Positions 29,750 to 40,758 of a stretch of 45,221 nt of DNA are shown piece by piece (within the stretch, counting starts at the first letter, position 1; every line of letters starts with the position of its first letter). The notes below the pieces were generated by a model that did not search any database, was not told the origin of the DNA, and worked only from the letters and a program-made list of their open reading frames with translations. A program made the position numbers and the translations under genes. Source of the DNA: Nautiliaceae bacterium (lineage in GTDB: Bacteria > Campylobacterota > Campylobacteria > Campylobacterales > Nautiliaceae); the NCBI GenBank assembly GCA_027063595.1, contig JAMORJ010000024.1:1-45221 (forward strand), given 5' to 3'.

Positions 29750-29893
29750 GGTTTTAAAAAGGCTCTCACATTTTACTATACTGCTAAAGAGGAGGATCTT
29801 TCATATGTAAAAGTTTTAGGTATTTTATTTCCTCCTCTTGACGCTATACCTGATGTTATGCTGGTTATAGGGGTTATAGCGTTGGTACGATAG
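29750..29893 (+). pseudogene. degraded DUF1232 (YkvA-like) gene remnant
   Basis: Frame without a proper start: ALTFYYTAKEEDLSYVKVLGILFPPLDAIPDVMLVIGVIALVR*, resembling DUF1232 (SPLDAIPDxxPVIG core) with a shortened segment. Confidence 0.55.
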
Positions 29894-30603
29894 ATGGTTG
29901 TAAAGAGCATAAAATAAAAACAAAATATTCTTACAATGTTTGGATTGTGAATAATGCAAAAATCCTATATATTCTATAAAGCCATTAGAAGGGATACGAA
30001 AATATTTATACTGCTACTTCTACAAATAAAAGATACCAAAAATTGATTAACAAGAAAATGAAGTTGTGCTATGAATAAACGCTTTGAAACCTTTACTAAT
30101 TTTCTTGGCGCTGAAGACTAGAATATTTGAACTTATCGGATTTATAATGTGAAATAGAAAAACAGTGGCTAAAAAGCAAGAAGGGAAGGAAAATTCAAAT
30201 TTATTTAAAGAAAGTACTAAAGAAAAAACTAAAGGAAAACAAAAGGAATTAGTGGTTAGAAAGTTTACTTTAAGCTCTAAATTTAAAAGAGTAGATTTTG
30301 AATCTGGAAAAAGTTTAATTCAATAGATATAGGGTTTTAAAAAAGAGCAATCTAAAAATATAACGGCTTTGTGCTTTTTTGTTATGTAGTTTTTGCTAAA
30401 AAATGCGAACGAAAGAGCTTAAAAACGATAACTACTTCTCGTTGTTAAGCACGCGATGAAAATGTTAAGATTTATACTTCATACGCTTGTAAGGTAAATA
30501 TGAAAGCTATTGAATGTATTGTCTTTAATGCTTAAATTTGGGCGTCTTTTCGCACAAAACAGGGAAAAAAGTTATTGGAAAAGTGAATATTCATTACATT
30601 TTA

Positions 30604-30915
30604 TTAACCGCCACAAGCGGGAGCTCCTCCTCTCCAATATTTTTTTTCTAATTCAAGAAATTTGTTTCTTTCTTCTTCATTCATAATTCTTTCTTTATAT
30701 TCAAGCTCTAATCCAAAAGGTTTTATTGCATTTTCTACGCTTGATATTAACTGAGCTTTTATAGGAATGTTTGCAAATGGCCATACGAATGTAGCTAATA
30801 CTTTATTGCCTTCTATATCTACATCTTGAAGTATTCCAAGAGTAGTTAACGAAGCATCAATAGCTGGATGTTTTACATTTTCTATTGCTTGAATTACTTT
30901 AAATAAATCGTTCAT
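30604..30915 (-). CDS. MIP18/DUF59-family protein
   Basis: MNDLFKVIQAIENVKHPAIDASLTTLGILQDVDIEGNKVLATFVWPFANIPIKAQL; start at 30915 preferred over 30945. Confidence 0.72.
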   Translation of the reverse strand: MNDLFKVIQAIENVKHPAIDASLTTLGILQDVDIEGNKVLATFVWPFANIPIKAQLISSVENAIKPFGLELEYKERIMNEEERNKFLELEKKYWRGGAPACGG

Positions 30916-31033
30916 GCTATGCCTTTTTAACAAGGATTTTACCATAATTAATTATGAAGTTTTTGAGAATTTTTAGAAGTATTTTAATTTTTTCATTAAA
31001 AATTATAGCATTTAGTATTGAAGAAGTTTTTTA

Positions 31034-31112
<79 letters not shown>

Positions 31113-31113
31113 A

Positions 31114-31189
31114 TGGTGGTCGGTGCAGGGCTCGAACCTGCGACCCCCAGCTTGTAAGGCTGGTGCTCTCCCAACTGAGCTAACCGACC
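31114..31189 (-). tRNA. tRNA-Val(TAC)
   Basis: Minus strand GGTCGGT...CCAGC-CTTACAA-GCTGG...ACCGACCACCA. Confidence 0.95.
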
Positions 31190-31231
31190 AAGTTTATTAT
31201 AAGTGTCAATGATGTTTATTGATTTTTGAAG

Positions 31232-31307
31232 TGGCGTCCCCAACGGGATTCGAACCCGTGTCGCCGCCGTGAAAGGGCGGTATCCTAGACCACTAGACGA
31301 TGGGGAC
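31232..31307 (-). tRNA. tRNA-Glu(TTC)
   Basis: Minus strand GTCCCCATCGTCTAGTGG...CCGCC-CTTTCAC-GGCGG...GGGGACGCCA. Confidence 0.95.
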
Positions 31308-31311
31308 AAAG

Positions 31312-31387
31312 TGGTGACCCGTGCTGGATTCGAACCAGCGGCCCTCTGCTTAAAAGGCAGATGCTCTACCAGCTGAGCTAACGGGTC
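31312..31387 (-). tRNA. tRNA-Lys(TTT)
   Basis: Minus strand GACCCGTTAGCTCAGCTGG...TCTGC-CTTTTAA-GCAGA...ACGGGTCACCA. Confidence 0.95.
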
Positions 31388-31433
31388 ATTCACAACTTCC
31401 GTTGTGGTGATGAAATTATAATAAAAACGATTT

Positions 31434-31460
31434 AAAAAAGCAAGCTTTTTTTGCTTTTTT
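31434..31460. terminator. possible stem-loop terminator downstream of crcB
   Basis: Inverted repeat AAAAAAGC...GCTTTTTT in an A/T run between crcB and tRNA-Lys. Confidence 0.35.
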
Positions 31461-31467
31461 TTTACTT

Positions 31468-31854
31468 TTATCCATAAATTGATTGAATAATTTTAAATCC
31501 GCTACCTGCTAAAATAATACTGCCTATAACATTTAATAGTATATAGATAATACTTTCTGTTATTAACCCGTTTTTTAATAAAAAAAAGTTTTCTATTGCA
31601 AAAGTAGAGAAAGTAGTTAACGCTCCCATCATGCCTGTAGTTAGCATTGATTTTAAATAAGGATTTTGAAGAGCTTGATATTGAATAAGACCAATTAGTA
31701 TTCCTAAAATAAAACTTCCTATTAAATTTACGCTTAAAGTTCCAAACGGAATATTGTGTTTTATATTTGAATTTACGATTCCATTTATATAAGCTCTAAG
31801 AATTGCTCCAATAAATCCTCCAATTCCAATGGCAAGATATGTATCAAATTTCAT
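31468..31854 (-). CDS. crcB: fluoride ion transporter CrcB/Fluc
   Basis: GIGGFIGAILRAYI, PFGTLSVNLIGSFILGIL, TTGMMGALTTFSTFAIE. Confidence 0.93.
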   Translation of the reverse strand: MKFDTYLAIGIGGFIGAILRAYINGIVNSNIKHNIPFGTLSVNLIGSFILGILIGLIQYQALQNPYLKSMLTTGMMGALTTFSTFAIENFFLLKNGLITESIIYILLNVIGSIILAGSGFKIIQSIYG

Positions 31855-32539
31855 TTTTATACTCCTTGTCTAAAATTTTTTGCATGTTTTCTCTCATTTT
31901 TTCGTACCATCCTTCGTATGGGTAAAAGCTTTCGAGAAACACTACTTTTATTTGCTGTTTTTCGATTCTAAAAGGATTGGATTTAAATGCTTTTGGAAGA
32001 TTGATTATTACAAATGGTTGAACTTTTAGGTTTAATTTTTCAACTATACCTTTTGGCCCGTTTTTAAAAGGTAAAAGTTTAGTGTAGTCTTTTTTATTTC
32101 TTGTTCCTTCTGGAAAAATTGCGACTTTATAGCCGTTTTCTACGTTTTTTTTAACTTCTTTTAAGATTTTAATAATCGCTCTTTTATCGTTTCTATTTGC
32201 AAGTATCATTCCCGTTTTTGTAACGAGATATTTAAAAATTGGCATTTTGGCAACTTCATCTTTTGCTACCCATATTATTTTTTCGTTTTTGTATACTGTT
32301 TCAATTAAAGGAGTATCTAAAGTGTGAGTATGGTTTCCCATAATTATATTTGCCGTTGGATCTATTGAGCCTTCTATTATTATTTCTTTAGCAATGAGAT
32401 TAATTAAAACTTCGGAAGCTTTTTTTCTTAATTTTAATTCCCATTTTGGATTGATTGCAATTAATAACGATACTATTGCTAAATAACTAAATCCGTAAAT
32501 AAATTTTAAAGAACTTATTATGCTATTTAATATCATCAT
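31844..32539 (-). CDS. plsC: 1-acyl-sn-glycerol-3-phosphate acyltransferase
   Basis: GNHTHTLDTPL (HX4D-type), FPEGTRNKKDYTKLLPFKNG. Confidence 0.85.
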   Translation of the reverse strand: MMILNSIISSLKFIYGFSYLAIVSLLIAINPKWELKLRKKASEVLINLIAKEIIIEGSIDPTANIIMGNHTHTLDTPLIETVYKNEKIIWVAKDEVAKMPIFKYLVTKTGMILANRNDKRAIIKILKEVKKNVENGYKVAIFPEGTRNKKDYTKLLPFKNGPKGIVEKLNLKVQPFVIINLPKAFKSNPFRIEKQQIKVVFLESFYPYEGWYEKMRENMQKILDKEYKNEI

Positions 32540-33488
32540 TTTTCACCCATCCTATTTTATTTTGGTATTTTATTTTAATGTAATTTTTATTTTTTTGAAG
32601 GATTTTTACTTTTGTTGGAGTATTTACTATTTCGATTGTGGTAGATTGAGGGGTTGGCAAAATTTTAATTTGAGTATTTTTAGGCAAGATGATTTCTCCT
32701 TTTGGAATAAATTGATAAACAAGAGGTATGGATAAAATTATGGCTATAAAAAAAATCCATAACTTTTGATATATCAAAAAAATTAATAACACAAAAGCGA
32801 TAGTAGTTAAAATAAGAATGTTTAAAGGAGTAAAAAAATTTTTGTTTTCTGGATTTATGTTTGTTTGAGTGCTTATCGTTTGTTGTTTTGTTTTGATTTC
32901 AATAAAAACTTTTTTAAAAGTTGAATGATTTAAATCAAAATAATAAAAATTTAATTTTTTCAAAAATTTAGGAACGATTAGAAAAATCGATGCTTCGTTT
33001 TGATTGATTATTTTTAGTTTTTGAGGGTAAGTTAAATTAAAATCTTTAATATTACAATTTTTACATTTGAGAGTAAAAAATAAAAGATTGTTTTTAGTAT
33101 CGTAGTTTGAAGCTATTGGATTTACGATTTTAAGATTTGTCGCATAGACTTTACAAAAGTTATGCGGATATTCGTTTAGTTTTATTGGCTTTATTAATGC
33201 ATTTAAATCTATTTCTTTAAAATAGTTGGTAGATATTAAAAATACTTTATGAGGTTTGTCGTTAGCTTTAAATTTTATTTTTAAAGAATAAAGATAAGGA
33301 TTGATTTTTGTTAAATTTACTTCTGTATTTAAACCTACAGCGTTTAAGTTGATGGGATTTTGAAGAATTACTTTTGTTTTAAAATTAACTAATTGGTTGT
33401 AATAATAAGTTTTTTTTAAGTTATCGAATTTGATTATTTCGCTAAAAAGCAAAAGAGGCAAAAAAAATATAAATATAGATATTTTCAT
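32523..33488 (-). CDS. membrane protein with C-terminal SH3-like domain
   Basis: N-terminal signal, two TM helices near residues 225-265, C-terminal TPTKVKILQKNKNYIKIKYQNKIGWVKNDDIK. Confidence 0.6.
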   Translation of the reverse strand: MKISIFIFFLPLLLFSEIIKFDNLKKTYYYNQLVNFKTKVILQNPINLNAVGLNTEVNLTKINPYLYSLKIKFKANDKPHKVFLISTNYFKEIDLNALIKPIKLNEYPHNFCKVYATNLKIVNPIASNYDTKNNLLFFTLKCKNCNIKDFNLTYPQKLKIINQNEASIFLIVPKFLKKLNFYYFDLNHSTFKKVFIEIKTKQQTISTQTNINPENKNFFTPLNILILTTIAFVLLIFLIYQKLWIFFIAIILSIPLVYQFIPKGEIILPKNTQIKILPTPQSTTIEIVNTPTKVKILQKNKNYIKIKYQNKIGWVKNDDIK

Positions 33489-34585
33489 TTTAAAGCAATA
33501 TTATTTTCGCTTTTAAATTTTTGGATGTAAGAGAGAAATTCTTTTCTTTTTTTACCATATAGAATAATTTTAGCTGAATTTTTAATTTTTAGAGGATTAA
33601 TCCATCTTCCATATCTCATAACTCCAAAGTGAAGATGAGGACCGGTTGATAGACCCGAATTTCCTAAATATCCAATAACTTGACCTTGTTTTACCCATTT
33701 TCCAACATAAATTCCTTTTGGCCATCCGTGAAGATGAGCATATAAAGTAACATATCCGTTTTTGTGTTTTATTTTAATTGATTTGCCATATCCTTTAATC
33801 CATCCTTTAAAAATTATTTTTCCATCGGCTACCGAATGAATTGGGGTTCCTATTTTATTTACATAATCAATTCCATCGTGCATTCTCCATTTGTGTAGAA
33901 TCGGATGAAATCTCATTCCAAAATAAGAAGAAATTCTTTTGTATTTCAAAGGAGCTGGTAGAAACATTCCTTTTAAGCTTCTTGCGTTTTCATCGTAATA
34001 TCTTCCATCGTAAGGGTTTAAGAATGCGTTGTAAGTGTAATGTTTGTTTGAAATGGAAGCAAAAAGTACTTTTGCTTTTTTAATTTTTCCGTATGCGTAA
34101 TATTCTTCGTATAAGATTTTTATTTTTGTATTTTTAGGTAGGGCTCTAAAATTGATTTTATCTTCGAAAATGTATATTATTTGAGAAGTTAAACTTTTTA
34201 GATGTGTTTTTTTATAAATATCGTAACTTAGATAGTGATTTATGTCTATTTCGACGTATTTTTTTTGAGTTTCGTATATTATGGGTACTATTTTTGTTAT
34301 GTAAGAATTGTTTTGTTTAATAATTTGTAATTGAATTTTATCATTAAGAGGAATTAACGCTTGTTTAATTGAATTGTTATCTTTTAGTATAAAGATTGTT
34401 GAATGAATTGGAATTCTTCTAACCATTCTTTTTGTTTTTGGATCTAAATTATAATAAATGCTTAGGGGAAGCGAATTTTGTTTTAAGAAACTATAAAAGG
34501 TATCTTTATACCCCCATTCTTTTGTTTCTACTTTATAAGCAAAGGCAAAAGAAATAAATAATAAAAGAGTTAGAATTTTTTTCAT
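33485..34585 (-). CDS. M23-family metallopeptidase (peptidoglycan endo/carboxypeptidase, possibly Csd3/Pgp3-like)
   Basis: Signal peptide; LytM motifs MHDGIDYVNKIGTPI and STGPHLHFGV. Confidence 0.88.
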   Translation of the reverse strand: MKKILTLLLFISFAFAYKVETKEWGYKDTFYSFLKQNSLPLSIYYNLDPKTKRMVRRIPIHSTIFILKDNNSIKQALIPLNDKIQLQIIKQNNSYITKIVPIIYETQKKYVEIDINHYLSYDIYKKTHLKSLTSQIIYIFEDKINFRALPKNTKIKILYEEYYAYGKIKKAKVLFASISNKHYTYNAFLNPYDGRYYDENARSLKGMFLPAPLKYKRISSYFGMRFHPILHKWRMHDGIDYVNKIGTPIHSVADGKIIFKGWIKGYGKSIKIKHKNGYVTLYAHLHGWPKGIYVGKWVKQGQVIGYLGNSGLSTGPHLHFGVMRYGRWINPLKIKNSAKIILYGKKRKEFLSYIQKFKSENNIALK

Positions 34586-35253
34586 GAAATAAAACCTTCA
34601 AGCATTTTTATTCCATCACTTCCACCTAAAATATCGCTCATTGCTCTTTCTGGATGAGGCATTAGACCAAATACGTTTTTTTCTTTGTTGCAAATTCCTG
34701 CGATTGCATCAATGCTTCCGTTTGGGTTTAAGTAGTGTCCGTTTTCGTCGCAATATTGAAGTAAAATTTGTTCATTGTCATACATTTCTTTTAAGGTTTC
34801 TTCATCGATTTTGTAATTTCCTTCTGCGTGAGCTATAGGAATATTGATAATATCGCCTTCGTTGAATTTTTGCAAAAATTTATTGTTGTTATTTATTACT
34901 TTAAGATGATGAAATTTTGAAATAAAATGAAGATTTTCATTTCTCGTCATAGCTCCTGGAAGTAGGTGAGATTCAAGTAATATTTGAAACCCATTACAAA
35001 TTCCAAGCACAAAGCCGCCTTTTTTTGCGTATTCTTTAACGGCGTTCATTATAGGCGAAAATCTTGCAATAGCTCCGCTTCTTAAATAATCTCCGTAACT
35101 AAATCCGCCGGGAAGCACTATTAAATCGTATTTTTTGTGAAGATTTTTTTCATTATGCCAAATAAAGTCGGCTTTTGCTCCAATTCTTTCAAAAGCCCAT
35201 TTCGTGTCTCTATCGCAGTTGGTTCCCGGAAATACCACAACTCCTACTCTCAT
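34582..35253 (-). CDS. purQ: phosphoribosylformylglycinamidine synthase subunit PurQ
   Basis: VVVFPGTNCDRDT, VLPGGFSYGDYLRSGAIARFSP, VLGICNGFQILLE, GLMPHPERA. Confidence 0.97.
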   Translation of the reverse strand: MRVGVVVFPGTNCDRDTKWAFERIGAKADFIWHNEKNLHKKYDLIVLPGGFSYGDYLRSGAIARFSPIMNAVKEYAKKGGFVLGICNGFQILLESHLLPGAMTRNENLHFISKFHHLKVINNNNKFLQKFNEGDIINIPIAHAEGNYKIDEETLKEMYDNEQILLQYCDENGHYLNPNGSIDAIAGICNKEKNVFGLMPHPERAMSDILGGSDGIKMLEGFIS

Positions 35254-35492
35254 TCTTTTACCTCAATTTCGTAATTTTCTATAACTGGATTTGCTAAAAG
35301 TTCTTTTGCCATTTCTTCCGCTTTTTTTATGGCTTCTTCTTTGTCTTTTGCGTTAATGTTTAATAAAATCTGTTTTCCTACTCTAACGTCTTCTACTTCT
35401 TTAAATCCCAAAGTATGAAGCGCATGAAGCACTGCTTTTCCTTGAGGATCAAGTACTCCCGCTTTTAGATGAACATTAACTGCTATTTTCAT
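35250..35492 (-). CDS. purS: phosphoribosylformylglycinamidine synthase subunit PurS
   Basis: [38 protein letters not shown]; next to purQ and purC. Confidence 0.95.
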   Translation of the reverse strand: MKIAVNVHLKAGVLDPQGKAVLHALHTLGFKEVEDVRVGKQILLNINAKDKEEAIKKAEEMAKELLANPVIENYEIEVKE

Positions 35493-36196
35493 TTTGCTTC
35501 CTTTAATCTTTCTAATACTTCCGTATAAGCTTCTTTTATGTTACCAAGATTGAATCTAAATAAATCTTTATCCATTTTTTTGCCAGTTTTTTTATCCCAA
35601 AGTCTACAGCTATCAGGCGTAATTTCGTCTGCCAAAATTATGTTTCCGTCTTTATCTTTTCCAAATTCTATTTTAAAATCTACCAAAATAAGTCCTACTT
35701 TGTCGAAGAATTTTACTAAAAAGTCGTTAATTTTTCTACCATATTCTCTTAGTAAATCAAGTTCTTTTCTATCTTCTACCAAATTTAAAATCATAGCGTG
35801 ATCGTCGTTAATTAAAGGGTCGTTTAATTCGTCGTTTTTATAATAAAACTCCACTATTGTAAATGGAAGCTTTTCTCCTTCTTTAAGTCCAAGTCTTTTG
35901 GCTAAACTTCCAGCTGCTATGTTTCTTACTACCACTTCTATAGGAATAATATCGACTTTTTTTACAAGTTGTTTAGTATCGTCTATTTTTTTAATTAAGT
36001 GAGTTGGAATTCCTTCTTTTTCTAAAGCCTCAAAAATTAAAGTAGTAATTGCGCAATTTAGCGCTCCTTTTCCTTGCTCTTTGCTAGCTTTTTCTCCGTT
36101 AAAAGCCGTTAGGGAATCTTTAAATTCGCAAATTACTTCGTCTGGATTGTCTGTCTTATAAATTTTTTTTGCTTTTCCTTCATAGAGTAATTCCAT
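35489..36196 (-). CDS. purC: phosphoribosylaminoimidazole-succinocarboxamide synthase
   Basis: [48 protein letters not shown]. Confidence 0.97.
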   Translation of the reverse strand: MELLYEGKAKKIYKTDNPDEVICEFKDSLTAFNGEKASKEQGKGALNCAITTLIFEALEKEGIPTHLIKKIDDTKQLVKKVDIIPIEVVVRNIAAGSLAKRLGLKEGEKLPFTIVEFYYKNDELNDPLINDDHAMILNLVEDRKELDLLREYGRKINDFLVKFFDKVGLILVDFKIEFGKDKDGNIILADEITPDSCRLWDKKTGKKMDKDLFRFNLGNIKEAYTEVLERLKEAK

Positions 36197-36197
36197 A

Positions 36198-37454
36198 TTA
36201 TCTCCTTAATTGATTTTCTATAATTAAAGCTTTTAAAATGTTTGCTCCTGTTAAAAGTTGTAAATCTCCGTTAATTTTTTTAATGTTTTTTTCTTCTTTT
36301 TTTGGGGTTTTGTTTTCTATTTTTTCAAGTTCAGCTTTTAAATGAGCTTTTAGATTAGCTTCTTTTATTTGAGTATCATTTTCGTTTATTTCTTTAATTT
36401 TAGCAGGATGTACGATTATATCCGGAGTTACTCCTTTTGCTTGAATAGTTCTTCCGCTTGGAAGATAATATCTTGCAACTGTTAAACGAATTGCTTCCTC
36501 TTTATTTACAGGCAATATGGCTTGAACGCTTCCTTTTCCAAAAGTTTTTTCTCCTACTATTACCGCTCTTTTATGATCTTGTAAACCTCCACTTACTATT
36601 TCGCTTGCGCTTGCGCTTCCTCCATTTACTAACACTACGATAGGAAGGTGCTTATAAGTTCCAAAAGAATGAGCATAAAAAGTTTGATTTTCTTGAGGAA
36701 CTCTTCCTTTTTGAGATACGAGAACGCCTTTATCGATAAATAAGTCAAGAGTGCCTACTGCTTGATTTAAAAGACCACCTGGATTGTCTCTAAGATCTAT
36801 AATTATTCCTTTTTTACCTTCTTTTTTAAGGTTTTTTAAAATTTTTTTAAGATTTGATACTACGTTTTTATCAAAGCTGCTTATTCTTATATATTTAATG
36901 TTTGGATAACCTTCTAAATTTTTTGCTTTTACGGATTTTATTTTAATGATTGCTCTTGTTATGGTTACTTTAAATGGTTTTTGACCTTTTCTAACTATTG
37001 TTAATGTGATTTTGGTTCCTGGTTTTCCTCTCATTAAATTTACTGCTTCATCAAGAGTCATGTCGATTGTTGCTTTATCGTTAATTTTTAAAATTATGTC
37101 TCCAGCTTTTAATCCGGCTTTATAAGCTGGAGTGTCGTCTATTGGAGAGATTATGGTTAATACGCCGTTTCTCATTCCAACTACTATTCCAAGCCCTCCA
37201 AATTCTCCAGAAGTTTGTATTTTTAATTCTTTGTAGGCTTTTTTGTCAAGATAACTTGAATGGGCGTCAAGATTTGGAAGAAGTCCTTTTAGGGCTTTGT
37301 TTATAATGGTAGAAGTATTGATTTCGTCTACATAGTAAGCTTCAATCATATTAACAACTTTTACAAATTTTTTATATGCTTCAAGTCGTGTTTGTTGAGT
37401 TTCTTTGGCAAATAAAGTAAGCGAAAATAATAGGAGTAAGACAATTTTTTTCAT
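36198..37454 (-). CDS. S41-family C-terminal processing peptidase
   Basis: Signal peptide, PDZ domain ([12 protein letters not shown]...[16 protein letters not shown]), catalytic [34 protein letters not shown]. Confidence 0.93.
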   Translation of the reverse strand: MKKIVLLLLFSLTLFAKETQQTRLEAYKKFVKVVNMIEAYYVDEINTSTIINKALKGLLPNLDAHSSYLDKKAYKELKIQTSGEFGGLGIVVGMRNGVLTIISPIDDTPAYKAGLKAGDIILKINDKATIDMTLDEAVNLMRGKPGTKITLTIVRKGQKPFKVTITRAIIKIKSVKAKNLEGYPNIKYIRISSFDKNVVSNLKKILKNLKKEGKKGIIIDLRDNPGGLLNQAVGTLDLFIDKGVLVSQKGRVPQENQTFYAHSFGTYKHLPIVVLVNGGSASASEIVSGGLQDHKRAVIVGEKTFGKGSVQAILPVNKEEAIRLTVARYYLPSGRTIQAKGVTPDIIVHPAKIKEINENDTQIKEANLKAHLKAELEKIENKTPKKEEKNIKKINGDLQLLTGANILKALIIENQLRR

Positions 37455-37572
37455 AAATTCTCCCTTTTTTTGAAATTCTATTTTAATTTGTCTTAAAAAT
37501 CAAGAAATTAGGTATAATTGGAAGAATTTAATCCTTTTTTAATTTAAAATATAAAAAATGGGTTCAAAAACC

Positions 37573-37601
37573 TTGACATAATTACACTAAACTTGTTAAA
37601 A
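37573..37601 (+). promoter_or_regulatory. promoter of clpB
   Basis: TTGACA - 17 nt (TAATTACACTAAACTTG) - TTAAAA, about 34 nt upstream of the clpB ATG. Confidence 0.55.
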
Positions 37602-37634
37602 TTACATCAACTAAAACTTTTAAGGAGGAGAATT

Positions 37635-40238
37635 ATGGAAAAATTATTCGAAAAATTAACAAATCAAATGATGGAAGCGATTGAATCAGGACTTTCTCTT
37701 GCTCTTCACAATAAAAACCCTGAAGTTCATCCACTTCATGTATTATGGGGGCTTTTGACAAATACTAATTCTGTGCTTAATCAAGCTCTTAATAAAATGG
37801 GGGTTGATAAAGTTGCTATTGAGCTTGAGGTGAAGTCTGCGGTAGATAGACTTCCAAAAGTAGATCAAATTACAAAAGAATCAATTAGAATTGGAAGAGA
37901 GCTTATAGATTCTTTACATAAAGCAGAAGCTCTTGCTACAAAACTTGGAGATAAATATATTGCGGTAGATACTTGGCTTATAGCAAATCTTGATAGATTT
38001 AAAGATGTTCTTGGAAAATATGTAGATTTAATGGAGCTTAAAAAAACTCTTGAAGCAATAAGAGGAGATAAAAAAATCGAATCTAAAAGTGCAGATGAAA
38101 ATCTTGATGCTCTTAACAAATACGGAATTGATTTGACAGAAAAAGCAAGAAAAGGTGAGCTTGATCCTGTTATTGGAAGAGACGAAGAAATTAATAGAAT
38201 GACTCAAATTTTGATTAGAAAAACTAAAAACAATCCAATTTTACTTGGTGAGCCTGGTGTTGGTAAAACGGCTCTTGTTGAAGGACTTGCTCAAAGAATT
38301 GTAAAAAAAGAAGTACCAACAAGTTTACAAAACAAAAAAATCGTTGCGCTTGATATGACAGCTTTAATTGCTGGTGCAAAATATAGAGGAGAATTTGAAG
38401 ATAGGCTTAAAGCTGTTGTAGATGAAGTAAAACAAAATCCTAATATTATTTTATTTATTGATGAAATTCATACAATCGTTGGAGCTGGTGCAAGCGAAGG
38501 AAGTATGGATGCAGCAAACATATTAAAACCAGCGCTTGCAAGAGGCGAATTAAGAACTATAGGTGCTACGACTTTGAAAGAATATAGAAAATATTTTGAA
38601 AAAGACGCAGCGCTTCAAAGAAGATTTCAACCTGTAAAAGTTGAAGAACCGAGCGTAAATGAAGCAATAAGAATTTTAAGAGGACTTAAAGAAAGACTTG
38701 AAGCTCATCATAAGGTAAAAATTTTAGACGAAGCTTTAGTAGCGGCGGCTAAACTTACTGATAGATACATAACAGATAGATTCTTACCAGATAAAGCGAT
38801 TGACGCAATTGACGAGGCGGCGGCTGAAATTAGAATGCAAATTGAATCAGAGCCATTTGAACTTGCAAAAATTAAAAGAGAAATAGAACAACTTATGGTT
38901 GAAAAACAAGCAATTGAAATGGAAGGTGCTAAAACCGAAAAAGCTAAAAAAAGATTAGAAGAAATTGAAAAACAACTTGCTGATTTAGAAGAGAAAAAAA
39001 GACAGCTTGAAGCAAGATATGAAGAAGAAAAAAGAATCTTAAAAGAGATTGCTCAAATTAAAGAAGAAATTGAAAAACTTAAAAACGAAGCAGAAATTGC
39101 AAAAAGAGAAGGCGATTTTCATAAAGCGGCTGAAATTGAATACGGTAAGATTGTAGAACTTAGAAAAAAACTTGAAGAACTTGAGAAAAAATGGGAAGAA
39201 ATGAGTAAAGAAGGAACGCTTCTTAAAAACGCGGTTGATGAAGAAGCGGTTGCGAATGTTGTAAGTAAATGGACTGGAATACCTGTAAGTAAAATGCTAA
39301 AAAGCGAACTTGAGAAAATTTTGCATATTGAAGATGAACTTAGAAAATGGGTAGTAGGACAAGATGAAGCTATTAAAGCGGTAGCTCGTGCAATTAAGAG
39401 AAATAAAGCTGGACTTGGGGATCCAAACAGACCGATTGGAAGTTTTATGTTTCTTGGACCAACTGGAGTTGGTAAAACTGAAACAGCAAAAACATTGGCA
39501 AGATTCTTGTTTGATGATGAAAAAGCTTTAATTAGATTTGATATGTCAGAATATATGGATAAAATAAGCGTATCTAAACTTATTGGTGCTGCGCCTGGAT
39601 ATGTTGGATATGAAGAAGGCGGACAACTTACAGAAGCCGTTAGAAGAAAACCATACAGCGTAATTTTATTTGATGAGATTGAAAAAGCTCATCCAGATGT
39701 ATTTAACATTTTATTACAAGTACTTGATGATGGAAGACTTACGGATAATAAAGGTGTAACAGTAGATTTTAAAAACACAATTATTATCTTAACAAGTAAT
39801 ATCGCAAGCGATATTATTATGGAGATTAAAGATCCAGAAGCAAGAAAAGAAGCAGTCTGGGCGGAACTTAAAAGAAGAATGAAGCCTGAATTTTTAAATA
39901 GACTTGATGAAGTGGTAGTATTTAATCCACTTGGTAAAGAACAAGTTAAACAAATTGTTGATATCTTGCTTAGAAAAATTAAACAAAGACTTGAAGAGAG
40001 AGATATTGAACTTGAACTTACAGACAAAGCAAAAGACTTTATTGCTGAAGTTGGATTTGACCCAATCTTTGGTGCAAGACCTTTAAAAAGAGCATTGGCT
40101 GAGGTTGTAGAAGATAAATTAGCTGAACTTATCTTAGAAGGAAAAGTTAAAGAAGGCGATAAAGTAGAATTTGACGTAGATGAAAATCACGTTATCGTTA
40201 GAGTTAACGGAAAAGAGGTAGCAAAAGATCCTAAATAA
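37635..40238 (+). CDS. clpB: ATP-dependent chaperone ClpB
   Basis: Two AAA+ modules ([37 protein letters not shown]), middle coiled coil; AAGGAGGAG RBS before ATG 37635. Confidence 0.96.
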   Translation: MEKLFEKLTNQMMEAIESGLSLALHNKNPEVHPLHVLWGLLTNTNSVLNQALNKMGVDKVAIELEVKSAVDRLPKVDQITKESIRIGRELIDSLHKAEALATKLGDKYIAVDTWLIANLDRFKDVLGKYVDLMELKKTLEAIRGDKKIESKSADENLDALNKYGIDLTEKARKGELDPVIGRDEEINRMTQILIRKTKNNPILLGEPGVGKTALVEGLAQRIVKKEVPTSLQNKKIVALDMTALIAGAKYRGEFEDRLKAVVDEVKQNPNIILFIDEIHTIVGAGASEGSMDAANILKPALARGELRTIGATTLKEYRKYFEKDAALQRRFQPVKVEEPSVNEAIRILRGLKERLEAHHKVKILDEALVAAAKLTDRYITDRFLPDKAIDAIDEAAAEIRMQIESEPFELAKIKREIEQLMVEKQAIEMEGAKTEKAKKRLEEIEKQLADLEEKKRQLEARYEEEKRILKEIAQIKEEIEKLKNEAEIAKREGDFHKAAEIEYGKIVELRKKLEELEKKWEEMSKEGTLLKNAVDEEAVANVVSKWTGIPVSKMLKSELEKILHIEDELRKWVVGQDEAIKAVARAIKRNKAGLGDPNRPIGSFMFLGPTGVGKTETAKTLARFLFDDEKALIRFDMSEYMDKISVSKLIGAAPGYVGYEEGGQLTEAVRRKPYSVILFDEIEKAHPDVFNILLQVLDDGRLTDNKGVTVDFKNTIIILTSNIASDIIMEIKDPEARKEAVWAELKRRMKPEFLNRLDEVVVFNPLGKEQVKQIVDILLRKIKQRLEERDIELELTDKAKDFIAEVGFDPIFGARPLKRALAEVVEDKLAELILEGKVKEGDKVEFDVDENHVIVRVNGKEVAKDPK

Positions 40239-40380
40239 TTCCTCTTTTTTCTTCTTTTTTCTCCAAAATTCTTTTAATTTTTATTAAATTTTTGTTAAAA
40301 TTCTGTCATAAGTGTCTTTTTAATTAGAGATGGTTGATTGATGAACTATAATTCGTTATAATTTTTCAAAAAGGTTTTTT

Positions 40381-40749
40381 ATGTGGTTTTTTGGCTTACA
40401 CTTATTAAGTGTTGTTAGTTGGGTTTTGTTTTTGTTGCTTTTAATTAAAGCCGTTCAAAACGATACCAAAGATAAAGTAGTTTTTGCGTTTTTATCGTTG
40501 TTTTTTATGGTATTGGTGCTTTATTTTGGAGTAAAATTAATGTTTTTAAATCCAAGTGTTGCCAAAAACGGCAATTGGCTCCATGTAAAGCTTAGCTTTG
40601 ATATTTTAATGATGCTTTTAAATGTTTATCTTGTTTTTGCCGTTTTTAAGAAAAAATTGTTATCTTCTAAATTTTTGGAAATTATTTTTTGGGTGAGTTA
40701 TGTAATTTTTATGATTATGATTTATTTAACGATGTTTAGACCTTTTTAA
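40381..40749 (+). CDS. small four-TM membrane protein
   Basis: 122 aa hydrophobic; His in TM1 (FGLHLLSVVSW) and NWLHVKLSFDILMM. Confidence 0.6.
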   Translation: MWFFGLHLLSVVSWVLFLLLLIKAVQNDTKDKVVFAFLSLFFMVLVLYFGVKLMFLNPSVAKNGNWLHVKLSFDILMMLLNVYLVFAVFKKKLLSSKFLEIIFWVSYVIFMIMIYLTMFRPF

Positions 40750-40758
40750 GGAGAGAAA

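Noticed and set aside
31391-31406. CACAAC-TTCC-GTTGTG hairpin next to tRNA-Lys
   Set aside because: Perfect but only 6 bp and without a T-run; could be a processing hairpin, insufficient to call a regulatory element.
31855-31900. Fluoride riboswitch upstream of crcB
   Set aside because: crcB overlaps the end of plsC, leaving no leader for a riboswitch.
37573-37634. CIRCE or HAIR (HrcA/HspR) operator upstream of clpB
   Set aside because: Neither TTAGCACTC-N9-GAGTGCTAA nor CTTGAGT-N7-ACTCAAG is present; only direct CTTG repeats are seen.
37865-40027. Minus-strand ORFs within clpB
   Set aside because: Antisense of conserved clpB sequence, no domain signal.
40320-40380. Imperfect inverted repeat AACTATAATTCGTTATAATT before the membrane-protein gene
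   Set aside because: Short and imperfect in very AT-rich sequence; probably promoter -10-like elements by composition.
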